64,000 nt of DNA from Tolypeutes matacus (taxonomy: Eukaryota; Chordata; Mammalia; Cingulata; Chlamyphoridae). Below the pieces are notes generated by a model, which saw only the letters and a program-made list of their open reading frames with translations, had not been told where the DNA came from and made no database searches. Position 1 is the stretch's first letter. Each line of letters begins with the position of its first letter. Of this stretch, positions 22,135 through 31,890 are shown in pieces. The stretch lies in NCBI GenBank assembly GCA_026826555.1, contig JAKSZT010054324.1:2715908-2779907 (forward strand). The letters are read 5' to 3'. A program made the translations under genes and the position numbers.

Positions 22135-22444
22135 TGTATCAAGACCCTACCTCACTAACTCAGTAGAGTAACTGATTTGTTTTAATTCTATTTCAATTTT
22201 CATCTCATAATTTTTATTTTAATTTAGCAGGTCATTTCTCCTCTAAATCCTAGCATTATTTTAAAATATTACTTTTTTTCCATTTTAGAAAAGTTATTAA
22301 TAAATGAACATTACAGAAAATTTGGAAAATATAAAAAAATAAAGATGATTTTTTTCTCATAATTTTACCTCTGGTTCAAGAACATATAGCATTGTGTTTT
22401 CAGGAATTTTTTCTATATACAAAATGTGTATTTTTTTTCTATCC
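22135..22444. other. No recognised feature
   Basis: AT-rich, nothing assigned. Confidence 0.5.
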
Positions 22445-23075
22445 TGCTACAATGACCTCAGTCACTACGAATTAGGACAGACTTCACAGGTTAATGATAC
22501 CAAGCAAATGTAGGTTCATTTTCCCAATGAATCTTAAAGACCAATTCCTGAGACACCAGAGTTTCAAAGAAAGAAAGAGTTTTATTTGTTTGTGAATGCA
22601 AAGGAGGTCAGTGGCCTTGTGGCCCCCAAAACTGCCTCCTGGAACTGTATTAATTTTGATATTTTATAACATAAGGATGCTAATGAATAATTGGGATGGA
22701 GCTGGCACAGGTTCCTTTATTAATAAACATTAAGAGGTTGAATAGGATGGAGGTGGACACCAAAACAGGGTGTGTCACAAGGTTCTGGGATAGAAGAGTA
22801 TAGAACAAAGGTCAGTTATAAAGTTTTCCATGTGGATATTAAACAGAGGAGAGTGGAGTGGTTACCATCCCTATAGTAAGCCTATTCAAAGGTGAGGCTA
22901 ATTCTAGAGTAACCATAAACAGGGGTGAGAACACTCTAATAGCTTCAATAATTTCAGGTATTAATTTTTGCCATTGGTAATATAAAAACATCTATATAAT
23001 CATTTAATAATCATAATTATTTGTTAATTCGTAACCCTCAGTTATATTAACAGCACAGTACTCTGCAAGATTACC
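22445..23075 (-). mobile_element. Probable LTR (class I ERV-like), left part
   Basis: Its segment 22830-23035 closely resembles 28890-29200 ('gagtggttaccat.. gtaaccataaacaggggtgag.. acatctatataatcat.. ataattatttgttaattc'), so the two are copies of one interspersed element. An AATAAA-type signal on the minus strand suggests LTR orientation. Edges are approximate. Confidence 0.55.
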
Positions 23076-23730
23076 TGTTTTGGTTTTCCAAAAGAATGCT
23101 GATGTAGAGTACCAGAAATTTGTTGGCTTTTATAAAAGGAATTTATTTGGTGTAAAAGCTTATAGTTCCAAGGCCATAAATAGTCTAAACTGAAGTACCA
23201 TCAGAGATGCTTTCTCAAAGTCAGCTACTGTTGATCCTGGCATGTTGCCACACGGTCAAGCAAGATGGCTGCCAATCTCTGCCCAGGTTGCAGCCTTCTC
23301 TGAGCTCACTGTCTCCTGTTGAACTGCTCTGTGGGCCAGCCTTTTGGGATGTTGTGCTTAAGTACTCCTGTAGTCCTCTCTCTCCTGGCAAAGGGCTTGT
23401 CTCATAGGGCTTCTGTCCTTACAGGTAGCTGTGGGCAAAACTGAAGTCTTTTCTCTCACATGGCATTTTCTTTTTTCCTCTCTCTATCCATCTATGTGAG
23501 TCCATTTATTTCAGAGCCAGCAAGGGGACAGGGACTCAACCTGAATCGCCCCTTACTGATGTAGTCCAATAAAAAGCCCTACAGTAATCTTAACTGGTAA
23601 CCTACTCAAAGTCCCCTCAGCTGAATTTAATGCAATCAAAGGGTGTCACTACCAGAGGAATAGATTAGTTTGCAAGCATAATCTTTTCTGTTTGGGGATT
23701 CTTAAAATAATCTCAAACTGCCACATTACC
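23071..23730 (-). mobile_element. MaLR-type solo LTR with TTACC target duplication
   Basis: The LTR is 23076-23725 (650 bp). It starts 'tgttttggttttccaaaagaatgctg', has 'cagaaatttgttggcttttata' and ends 'tctcaaactgccaca'. TTACC is duplicated at 23071-23075 and 23726-23730. Confidence 0.9.
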
Positions 23731-24425
23731 CTCACTTCAGACATCAGTTACAAATGTGGGGATACCCAGAGTCAACCACCCTCATTTCTAACCAACTGGC
23801 TACAAATTTGGGGGTTCCTCCATCTTCTCAGTTTCAATAATTTGCTAGAACTCACAGAACTCAAGAAAGCACAGAACTTACAAGTATAGTTTTATTATAG
23901 CCAAAAGGATACAAATAAGAAGGGAAACATATGTGTCCCAGTCAAAAGAAGGGACACATAGAGCAAGATCTGGGAGGGTCCTAAATGCATAGCTTCTGGT
24001 GTCATCTCTCCATAGAGTCAGGACATGTCATCTTCTGGACACACAGATATATATTACCAACCAGGGAATTTCACCCAAACATCCCCATGTGGTGTTTTTA
24101 TTCGTGCTTCATTAAGTGGGTATGATTGATTGGATAATTTGCCATATGGTTGAGTGGTTGAACAAAGTCTCCAGCACAGCTCCCCTTCCCAGAGGGCAGG
24201 CTGATACCATGTGACTCAAATGCCCATCCCTCTCATCACATGATCAGAAGCCATCCTGATCAGAAGCCATCCTGAGTTATCATAAGCTCCCTGATATTTC
24301 TGATCTGGTCTGAGGGGATCATCATGAATAACAAAGATACTCCAATCACTAGGGACATTTAAAGTGTTTGGGGATTATCTCCCAGGAAGGAGGGACCAAG
24401 GGCAGCCAAATTCTTTATTACATGC
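23731..24425 (-). mobile_element. Probable second, older LTR (class I ERV-like)
   Basis: The stretch 'gctagaactcacagaactcaagaaagca.. tatagttttattatagcc' is typical of the antisense of a class I ERV LTR. A 16-bp tandem duplication (GATCAGAAGCCATCCT, 24242-24257 and 24258-24273) sits inside. It may be the other half of the element at 22445-23075 or a separate one. Confidence 0.5.
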
Positions 24426-24773
24426 CTACCTATTTTTTATAATATGATACGCTATATTAAGTTATACAATATACAATTATATAATTTTACAATAAAACAT
24501 TTAAAACCTGTGTGTAAAATTTTAAATGAATTGAATCATATTTTAGTACCTCAGCATAGTTCACTGTTTAATGAATTATTGGTAGAAATCATTCCATGAT
24601 ATATGTGGTCAGCCCAAAATTATATTATGTGATCTTTTTAAATATCAAATTTTCTTGTATAAACAGAGCATGCTACATATAAGCTAAAAGCTTCTAATCT
24701 CACATTGCTATAGAAAATATCAACAAAGTTTTCTAAGACATAATTTGCACTGATAATGATTAAACAAAAAGTT
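24426..24773. other. No recognised feature
   Basis: AT-rich left flank of the L1 composite. Confidence 0.5.
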
Positions 24774-25031
24774 TTATGTAAACTATGCTTCTGAACTCAG
24801 AACAAACAAATACAACAAACTTATGATTGACAAAATTACAAAAAACAATTAAATGGGGAAGGATAGTCTTTTCAACAACTGGTGCTAGAATAATTGAATA
24901 TCAATAGCCAAAATAATAAAATGACATAAAATTCATACATTAGACGAAAATTAACTATAAATGTATTATAGATCTAAAGATAAACTGTAAAACTAGAAAA
25001 TGTTTGGAAAAGAACATAGGAGAAAATCTTC

Positions 25032-25642
25032 ATGATTGTGGCAGTTTGATATTATTGATGAATTCCAAAAAGAAATATTGATTATGTTTGTAAACTGGTT
25101 TGTTCTTATTAGCATGATACCTTTTGATTGTATTTAATTCAAAGGTTATGTTTACTTGGTTAAATTAAGATGAGGGCTTCAATTCAGCCATGTCAGTAGG
25201 GTGTTGATCTTTGCCCCTTTGGTGGATGGACACTCACACAGAGAAGAAGAACACAGAGGAAGAGAGATAAGCCTAATATTCTAAAGTTGACCTTGTGAAG
25301 AGAACAGAGCAGCTAAAAAAAACAAAACAAAAAAAAAAAAAAAACAAGCCCTGTGGGGAGAGGAAAGCCTTATGCAAGACTACAGCTGAAAGAGGAAGAA
25401 GCTGGGACCAAAGAGCCTTAAAAGGAAAAAGGAAGGCTGAACCCTCACAGACATCACCCACCATCTTGCTTCAACACGTGGCAATAGAGTTTGAGTGAGG
25501 AAGTACTTCTTATGGTACCTTGAGTGGGACTCTTTAGGGCCTTATAACAGTAAGCTTTTACCCCAATTAAATACCCTTTAAAAAAACCAACAGATTTCTG
25601 GTACTTTGCATCAGAACCCCTTTGGCTGACTAATAAAATAAT
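25032..25642 (+). mobile_element. MaLR-type solo LTR in the L1
   Basis: The LTR is 25037-25637, starting 'tgtggcagtttgatattattgatgaattcc' and ending 'ggctgactaataaa'. The flanks ATGAT (25032-25036) and ATAAT (25638-25642) match at 4 of 5, and the L1 reads through correctly when the insert is removed. Opposite orientation to the full element that follows 83 bp later. Confidence 0.85.
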
Positions 25643-25720
25643 CTAGAATTAGCCAAAGATTTCTTAGATATAACACCAAAAATACAACCCATAAATGAAA
25701 AACTGATTAAATTAGATCAC

Positions 25721-26341
25721 TGTATTAGTCAGCCAAAGGGGTGCTGATGCAAAATACCAGAAATATGTTGGCTTTTATAAAGGTTATTTATTTGGGGTAG
25801 AAGCTTACAATTACCAGGCCATAAAGCATAAGTTACTTCTCTCACAAAAGTCAGTTGCCAAGTGTTGGAGCAAGATGGTTGCCGCTATCCACAAGGGTTC
25901 AGGCTTCCTCTTAAGACTACAGGGTCCCAGCTTTTTCCAACAGCTGTAGGCTGGGATAAGTCTCATCTGTCTCCCGGGGCTTGTTCCTCTCCAGGCTAAG
26001 CTGCTCTGTTCTCTGCACAAGGTCAGTTGTAGACTATCAGCCTCTCTCTTCCCAGGACCTCTGCCACTTCTATGGAGCCATCTCTATTCCTCTGCGTTCT
26101 TCTCCTATGTGTTTACTTCCTGGGGCCCCAGCATCCAAAACTCCAACTTTCTCCTCTGCCATGTTGTTTTCTCTGTACATCCTACTGATGTGGCCCAATC
26201 AAAGCCTTAATCATAATTTAATCAAGTAAAAGTTAAACCTCTGAATTTAATACAATCTAAAACACCCAGAGGAGCAGACTAGTTTACAAACATAATCCAA
26301 TATTTATTTTTGGAATTCATAAATAATACCAAATTGCTACA
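25721..26341 (-). mobile_element. 3' LTR of the MaLR-type element
   Basis: On the plus strand from 'tgtattagtcagccaaaggggtgctg' to 'ccaaattgctaca'. It carries 'gttatttatttgggg', whose complement includes the AATAAA-type signal. Confidence 0.88.
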
Positions 26342-27216
26342 TGCCACACTCTGAATTCCAAAAAGACATTACAATATATTTTTTAAAAAACTTAAATCAG
26401 TACAATACTAACTACAAAATCATACTTAGTATGATTTTGAGTTTAAAGAAATACAGATTGTCTTGAGGCAAAGTCCCATCTGGCTGTAGACCTCTGAAAC
26501 TTACAAAACCATTTATCTGATTCCAACATACAAATGGACAAAGGATAAATATTTGCATTACCATAAAGAGAAATTAGGAGGGAAACATGAGTCAGGGGTC
26601 CCCTACAGTTCCATAAACCTGCAGAGCATACTTCATTAGATGTCAAAGTCTGAGAGTCATACTTAAAATGATGGTTTCTTCTCCCTGGGGCCTCATGAGG
26701 ACCCACCTTTTGCACAGGCTTGCCCAATGGCCATTTTCTTAGTTCTGCCCTCATCAAACATCTGGGTGGTGACTGAGCTCCAGTTCTCACCCTCCAAGAG
26801 CATTGGGGTAATGGCCATACTTTACCTAATTTTTGGGTTAGAATCTAAACCCCCATAGTACAGTGAGGTGAAGGCAACATGCTCCCTAAACTCTGGCATA
26901 CAGGCTTAACCCTCTCAGAGCAACAAGTTGGCAACCTAGCCTTCCCTAATACATGGGGGCAGGCCAACTCCTCTCAGACCTATGGGATGTCAACCTCACC
27001 CTCCCTAATCCTTAAGGAATGTGCTTCACCCTGTCTGTACCCTAGGGCAGCAAAATTCTCCCTGAACAGTGGGTGGGAACATCCACCCTTTTCAACTGTT
27101 GGGGCAAACTCACCCTCTCTGTACACATGGATGGGGTTCCTCTCTTGGCCCAAGAAAATGTCTTAATTCCTGAGCTCAGCTTCTATGGTTTTCTACTTAA
27201 AGCCATATTCCCTTCC
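26342..27216 (-). repeat. Element internal, 3' part, with degenerate ~30-bp repeats
   Basis: On the minus strand, 26840-27160 is a run of related ~30-bp phrases built on 'gggtgaggttg', 'tctgagagg' and 'tagggagg' with spacing near 30 bp. The units are too diverged for a simple minisatellite. 26342-26839 has no recognised motif. Both lie where pol would be in an autonomous element. Confidence 0.65.
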
Positions 27217-27759
27217 TTATTTCCTGTCAATGACCCTTTTATTCCAGGATGACTGGTTTTGCTCATATAGCTCTCTCAAAAAGCTTGTTGGCTTACCATG
27301 CAGGAAGCAGGGGTCCAAGCCATCAAACAGTAAGATTTTCCACAAGTATTTCCTAGCTAACTGCATTTTCAATCCTGATTTACAAGTTCCAAGTTTAGTA
27401 AAGTCCTCAAATGGGGCACTATCATCTAGGGACTTGATTTCCAGAGGCTTGGAATTTCCAGAATCAGTTTCTGGTTTCTTTGTGCCCAGCAATTCAGTCT
27501 TCAGCTTATCTCCCTTGTCTAGCATTTTGCTATAAGCTGCAAGGAGAAGCCAAGCCTCATTCTCCAAGTTTACTTTGGAAAGTTCTTCAGCTAAATGTTC
27601 AGGCTCACCATTTTCAAATTCTGTCTTCCATAAAACTTCAGGAGTTAATCTTGCTAAATTCTCTGCAACATTAAAACATGGATTGCCTTTCCTCCAGCTT
27701 CCAATAATAGTTTCATCATTTACTTCTAAGGCCTCATAAAAAGTCTTTTTAGTGTCCAT
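27217..27759 (-). pseudogene. gag: gag-like open reading frame of the MaLR-type element
   Basis: A 181-codon minus-strand frame that starts about 220 bp after the primer site. The product is acidic and hydrophilic at first, with 'AENLARLTPEVLWKTEFENG' and 'LAEELSKVNLENEAWLLLAA', then basic near the end, with no membrane segment and no Cys-His knuckle. Position and composition suggest the N-terminal part of a class III gag-like protein; this is inference from context, not a motif match. It is the second longest open frame in the window, although the element is old. The frame begins inside the second copy of a ~101-bp tandem duplication. Confidence 0.6.
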
Positions 27760-27940
27760 ATTTCTATCAGTCTCTTCAAAACACTCTAGGCCTTTTCTGT
27801 CAAGTATCTCACAATTATTTCCTTCTAAAGCTTATCAAAAATAATTTTAGGTTCCATATTACTACCAACAGTTTCTTCAAAGCAATCTAGGCCTTTTCCA
27901 TCAAGCATCTCACACTTCCTCCAAAAAATACCCCTTGCCC
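27740..27940 (-). repeat. ~101-bp tandem duplication at the start of the gag-like region
   Basis: On the minus strand the motif Cys-Glu-x-Leu-Asp-x-Lys-Gly-Leu-x-Cys-Phe-Glu-Glu-Thr occurs twice, 101 bp apart (about 27930 and 27829). The first copy ends in an in-frame TAG, and the 101-bp spacing puts the second copy in a different frame. Confidence 0.75.
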
Positions 27941-27983
27941 ATTTATAAAACTGTTCTAACATTTTGGTACTGCAAAAGCATGA

Positions 27984-28000
27984 CCCCACTTCTGGTACCA
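27984..28000 (-). promoter_or_regulatory. Primer-binding site, tRNA-Leu type (MaLR-type element)
   Basis: The plus-strand sequence CCCCACTTCTGGTACCA is a tRNA-Leu 3' end; the element's strand carries its complement 5 bp from the LTR. Confidence 0.88.
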
Positions 28001-28005
28001 AATTC

Positions 28006-28657
28006 CATATTAGTCAGCCAAAGGGGTGCTGATGCAAAATACCAGAAAACTGTTGGTTTTTATAAAGGTTATTTATTTGGGGTAGAAGCTTACAGTTACT
28101 AGGCCAGAAAGCGTAAGTAACTTCCGTCACCAAAGTCTGTTGCCACATGTTGGAGCAAGATGACTGCTGACATCTGTAAGGGTTCAGCCTCCCTCTTCCT
28201 CTTAAGGTTCTGCGGTCCCAGCTTCTTCCAATATCAGCTGTAGGCTTGGATAAGTATTGTCTCTATTCTGGGGCTCATTTTTCTCCATGCTCAGCTGCTC
28301 TGTTCTCTATACAAGATAGCTGTAGACTATCAGGCTCTCTCTCTTCCCGGGGCCTCTGCCATGTGTATGGAGCCACCTCAATTCCTCTGTGTTCTTCTCC
28401 TGTGTGTTTACATCCTGGGGCTCCAGCATCCAAAACTCCAACTTTCTTCCCTGCTGTGTAGTTTTCTCTATGAGTCCCCATCCACAAAGGAGACATCCTA
28501 CTGATGTGGCCCAATCAAAGCCGTAATTATAATTTTAAAAAGTAAAAGAGAAACCTCTGAATTTAATACAATCTAAAACACCCAAAGAAACAGACCAATT
28601 TACAAACATAATCCAATATCTATTTTTGGAATTCATAAATAATACCAAACTGCTACA
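28006..28657 (-). mobile_element. 5' LTR of the MaLR-type element
   Basis: Matches the 3' LTR along its whole length with small indels, including about 20-25 bp ('tccccatccacaaaggaga') present here and absent from the 3' LTR. The terminal base pair next to the primer site is mutated ('catattag' for 'tgtattag'). Confidence 0.88.
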
Positions 28658-28720
28658 ACCATCAAAATTATAAATGTTCTGTAAAAGACACTATTAAGAT
28701 GAACAGACAAACTGAAGAAA

Positions 28721-29372
28721 ACCTTTCAGGGGTCCCTCTGGGTTCTTGCCCAGAGCAGATGAATAGGAGTCCACACTGGGTTGGTCATGAGGGAATGAAG
28801 GTTTATTAATGCAGGCTGAAGGAAAGGAACAGGGATGTCTCAAATCTGCCTTAAAGAAACAAGGGGAGCAGGAGTTTTGTGGATTCAAACAGAGCAGAGT
28901 AGAGTGGTTACCATAATAATGGCAAGTATACACAAGAGTGAGCCTAGTTCTGAAATAATCATAAACAAATTTAAGTTCAATCTAGAATTACCATCACAAT
29001 AGTAAGCACACACAGGGAGAGGCCAAGTCTGGACTAACCATAAACAGGGGTGAGACCTGTTTAGAATGACCATCACAGTAGCAGGTCTAAGCTAAATCCA
29101 ACCAGTTTCAGCTATTTCAGATATTATCCATTTTGCTATCTTACAAAGGCATCTATATAAATGATTTTGTAATCATAATTACTTGTTAATTCTTAACTTT
29201 CATTTACAATTTCAGGTTTCATTTTCACTTCAAAGCAAATTGAGGAACTTCATTTATCATCTAAGCAACTAAAACTATTTAATATTAGGTTATGGAGGAC
29301 AACACTACTTCAGTCACAACCCTGGTGTTTGCAGAAACCAAATTGAGGCTGTATTCAAATTGCTGTAGTTTG
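28721..29372 (-). mobile_element. Probable LTR in the L1, same family as 22.4-23.1 kb
   Basis: Interrupts the L1. AAACC occurs at both edges (about 28719-28723 and 29373-29377). It includes 'gaaggtttattaatgcagg' (AATAAA on the minus strand) and a block shared with 22830-23035. Internally, 'gtgagcctagttctgaaataatcataaaca' and similar phrases recur two or three times (28925-29085), so a ~60-bp unit is partly repeated. Confidence 0.6.
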
Positions 29373-29829
29373 AAACCATTGATTGGGAGAAAATATGTGC
29401 ATGTCATATATCTGACAAAGAACACTGGTATCCGCAATATCTAAAGAATTCTGTCAACTTAACAATAAGAAAACAAACAACCCAACTGAAAAAAAAAAAA
29501 AAAAAAGAATATATACAGATGGCAAATAAACACATGAAACAGATATTCAACATCATTAGATATTAGGGAAATGCAAATTAAAACCACAATGAGATATTGC
29601 TTCATACCTACTAGAGCAGCTAAAATGAAAGAAACTGAAAATATCAAATGCTGGCAAGGACATAGAGATACTAGATCTCTCATACATTGCTGGTGGGATT
29701 GTAAAATGGTACAGCTTCTCTGGAATTCAGTCTGGTATTTACTTTTAAAGAGTTGAACACGCAAGTACCATACCCAGCAGATACACACCTGGGCATTTAT
29801 CTTACAGAAAAGAAAACTTATGTTCACAC

Positions 29830-30100
29830 AAAAACCTGTGAATGGGAGCAGATGTGGTTCAAGTGGTTGAGCTCCCACCTCCCACATGGGAGGTTCCAGG
29901 TTTGGTTCTGGTGCCTCCTGAAAAAACAGAAACAGACTACAAGCAAGATGGATGAGGAAGCCAACTCAGGGAAGCCGATGTGGCTCAGTGGTTGAGCACC
30001 AAGTTCACACATACAAGGTCCTGGGTTCAACCCCCAGCCCCAGTACCTCAAAAACAACAACAAAAAAACAAAAACAAAGTTCCCCAAAAATCTGTGAATG
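29830..30100 (+). mobile_element. DAS-type SINE dimer in the L1
   Basis: The first head is at 29845 ('ggagcagatgtggttcaag') and the second at 29969 ('gggaagccgatgtggctcag'). The second unit has a good A box (TGGCTCAGTGG) and B box (GGTTCAACCCC, near 30024). The flanking duplications AAAAACCTGTGAATG (29830-29844) and AAAAATCTGTGAATG (30086-30100) match at 14 of 15. The two units differ from each other, so they come from different subfamilies. Confidence 0.88.
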
Positions 30101-30515
30101 AATGAATATAGTAGTTTTATTTGTAACAGTCCCATACTGGACATGACCCAAATGTCCTTCAATGGAAGAATAGTTAAACTATAGTATGTCCATTCCATTG
30201 AATAATACTTAGCAATAAAAAGGAATGAACTATTGCCACATTCAATATGTTGTATAGATTGTAAGGTCGTTATGCCAACTGAAAAAACCAAACTGTATGA
30301 TTCTTGAAATGACACAAATACAGAGATGGAAATGAGATAAGTTGTTGCCAGAGAATGGAGAAAGGGAGGAAGGGTGTGATAAAAGGGCATCACAAGTTTG
30401 TTCCTTTGTGGTGATGGAACAGTTCTGTATATTAATTGTGGTAGTGGTTATAAGAACCTATCCATGTGTCAAAATCTCAGAAGTATACACAAATACATTT
30501 TAAAAAATGAGTGTA

Positions 30516-31722
30516 TCCCCCCCTCCAAAATAATGTCAATGGTAATATTTCTTGATCATGGCTGAGTATTTTGACTTTTGTTTTTTGTACTCTTTATATT
30601 TTCAGCTAATTAACTCTTAGCATGTATTATTTCTAGAATCTAAAATCCTCTAATAAATATATTTGGGGGAGGGAACATGCTTCTCAAAGAGGTAAAATTA
30701 CTCTTAAGGAAATCCCATGGCCATGTGCCAAGCAGTATGCAAAAACACAAGATAAAGATATCTCCCTGGACTATCAGTTTTACTTGAAAATTTTGTGGTA
30801 GATATGTAAGTTGGACTTTATTTTTACATTAAACAAGCATAAATATTTTGTGTAGTAGAATGGTAAATTCATGTGTATTTCTGACATATAACAGATGATT
30901 TCAAGGAAATGTCTTGCATGAAATAAGGGCCTATGGGCTACAGCCCTGTTCCCTGGGGGTTTCTGTGCACTCCTCTCTATGTTCCTTCTTCTCTTAGGCG
31001 AGAAAGTGTATGAAGCACTCCTTTAGCACAAATATGGAGGAAACTTATGAATGCCTCAATTGCTAGCCTTTGCTATTCCCTATCTGCCATTTGTTATATA
31101 TTAGCAATGTGATACCAGCTCAGCCTCCTAGATGTCAGGGTAAATCCTCTGCCTCAAAAGACATGGAGTGTGCAGGCAAGAATTAGCAACTAGTTGCAGT
31201 AGTAAGAGGAGGATAATAAAAATAGTAACAATTGTAGTGGGCATGAAGCTCATTCAACCAGTTTAGATTGGTAAGAAACATCACTTTTTTATCTCTAAAT
31301 TAATTTACCTTCTATTTCTGGCCTCTGTCCCACTGGCTTGGCAGAGAATTCTGATTCAGTTATTCCTGGGCTTCCTCCCACTGCCCCACACCACTCCTGT
31401 CATGTCTTTGTACCTGAATTCTGGTGTTTTAAATACTGTGATGGCCTCAGGGAGGTCCTTCCTTCATTAGCTATCTGGGTTTTGTTCCAGTGTTCACTGT
31501 CCTAATCCTAGGATTCTTTCAAACGCTCCAGTGCCTCCCTTGGGTGTGGGAGATGCAAGACTGGATCCACGGTGCACATTAATCCGTTCCCTTTGAGGTC
31601 TGCCATGTTTTCATGCATCCATGGAGTCAGGCATAGGACTCCACAGACTGCTCTCATTCAGTCACTGTACTCCCGAATACAAGGAGAAGCCCATTTCCAG
31701 AGGAAAATACTTATTTAAAATA
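30516..31722. other. No recognised feature
   Basis: 30900-31650 is less AT-rich than average but I find no coding frame or repeat. Confidence 0.5.
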
Positions 31723-31724
31723 TA

Positions 31725-31890
31725 CTACATATCAGACATTGTTCTATGCAGGTAATCACTGTTAACTCATAATAATGCTCACAATCACCTTCTGTGGTAG
31801 ATACCATTATTATCTTGTTTACTAGATGAGAAAGCAGGCACTGAATTCAAGTATATCATTTTAGATAAAATAAACTCATGCTCTTTCACT
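31725..31890 (-). repeat. MIR SINE relic
   Basis: 'cagacattgttctatgcagg', 'cacaatcaccttctgtggtagataccattattatc', 'actagatgagaaagcaggcac' follow the minus-strand MIR order. Confidence 0.7.

Larger units (their letters stand above)
25721..28657 (-). mobile_element. Complete MaLR/ERV-L-type element with gag-like ORF and no pol
   Basis: Two LTRs (25721-26341 and 28006-28657) flank only 1.66 kb of internal DNA. A tRNA-Leu-type primer site (27984-28000) lies 5 bp from the 5' LTR, identical over 17 bases to that of the ERV-L provirus at 13.5 kb. The internal part has one long minus-strand frame (27217-27759), a tandem duplication upstream of it and a degenerate ~30-bp repeat region downstream. No reverse transcriptase, integrase or dUTPase motif is visible and there is no room for them, so it depended on another element's enzymes, as MaLRs do. 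By eye the LTRs differ at roughly a tenth of positions. No clean target duplication (left flank ATCAC, right flank ACCAT). Confidence 0.87.
24774..30515 (+). mobile_element. Old L1 3' half, split by four later insertions
   Basis: The L1 ORF2 3' part and 3' UTR continue across gaps: 24774-25036 ('ggggaaggatagtcttttcaacaac'), 25638-25720 ('tttcttagatataacaccaaaa'), 28658-28720, 29373-29844 ('gggagaaaatatgtgcatgtcatatatctgac', 'gctggtgggattgtaaaatgg') and 30101-30515 ('ccaaatgtccttcaatgg', 'agcaataaaaaggaatg', then the 3' UTR). The inserts are a solo MaLR LTR, a complete MaLR-type element, another LTR and a SINE dimer, so the L1 is the oldest layer. The 189-codon minus-strand frame at 29824-30393 is antisense to L1 and SINE and not a gene. 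Confidence 0.85.

Noticed and set aside
22445..24425. One LTR split by the MaLR LTR
   Set aside because: The 28.7-kb relative matches only the left part, so I could not show that the right part belongs to the same element; listed separately.
29824..30393. 189-codon minus-strand open frame, the longest after pol remnants
   Set aside because: It crosses L1, a target duplication and a SINE dimer in antisense. The protein is made of translated SINE and L1 complement, so it is not a gene.
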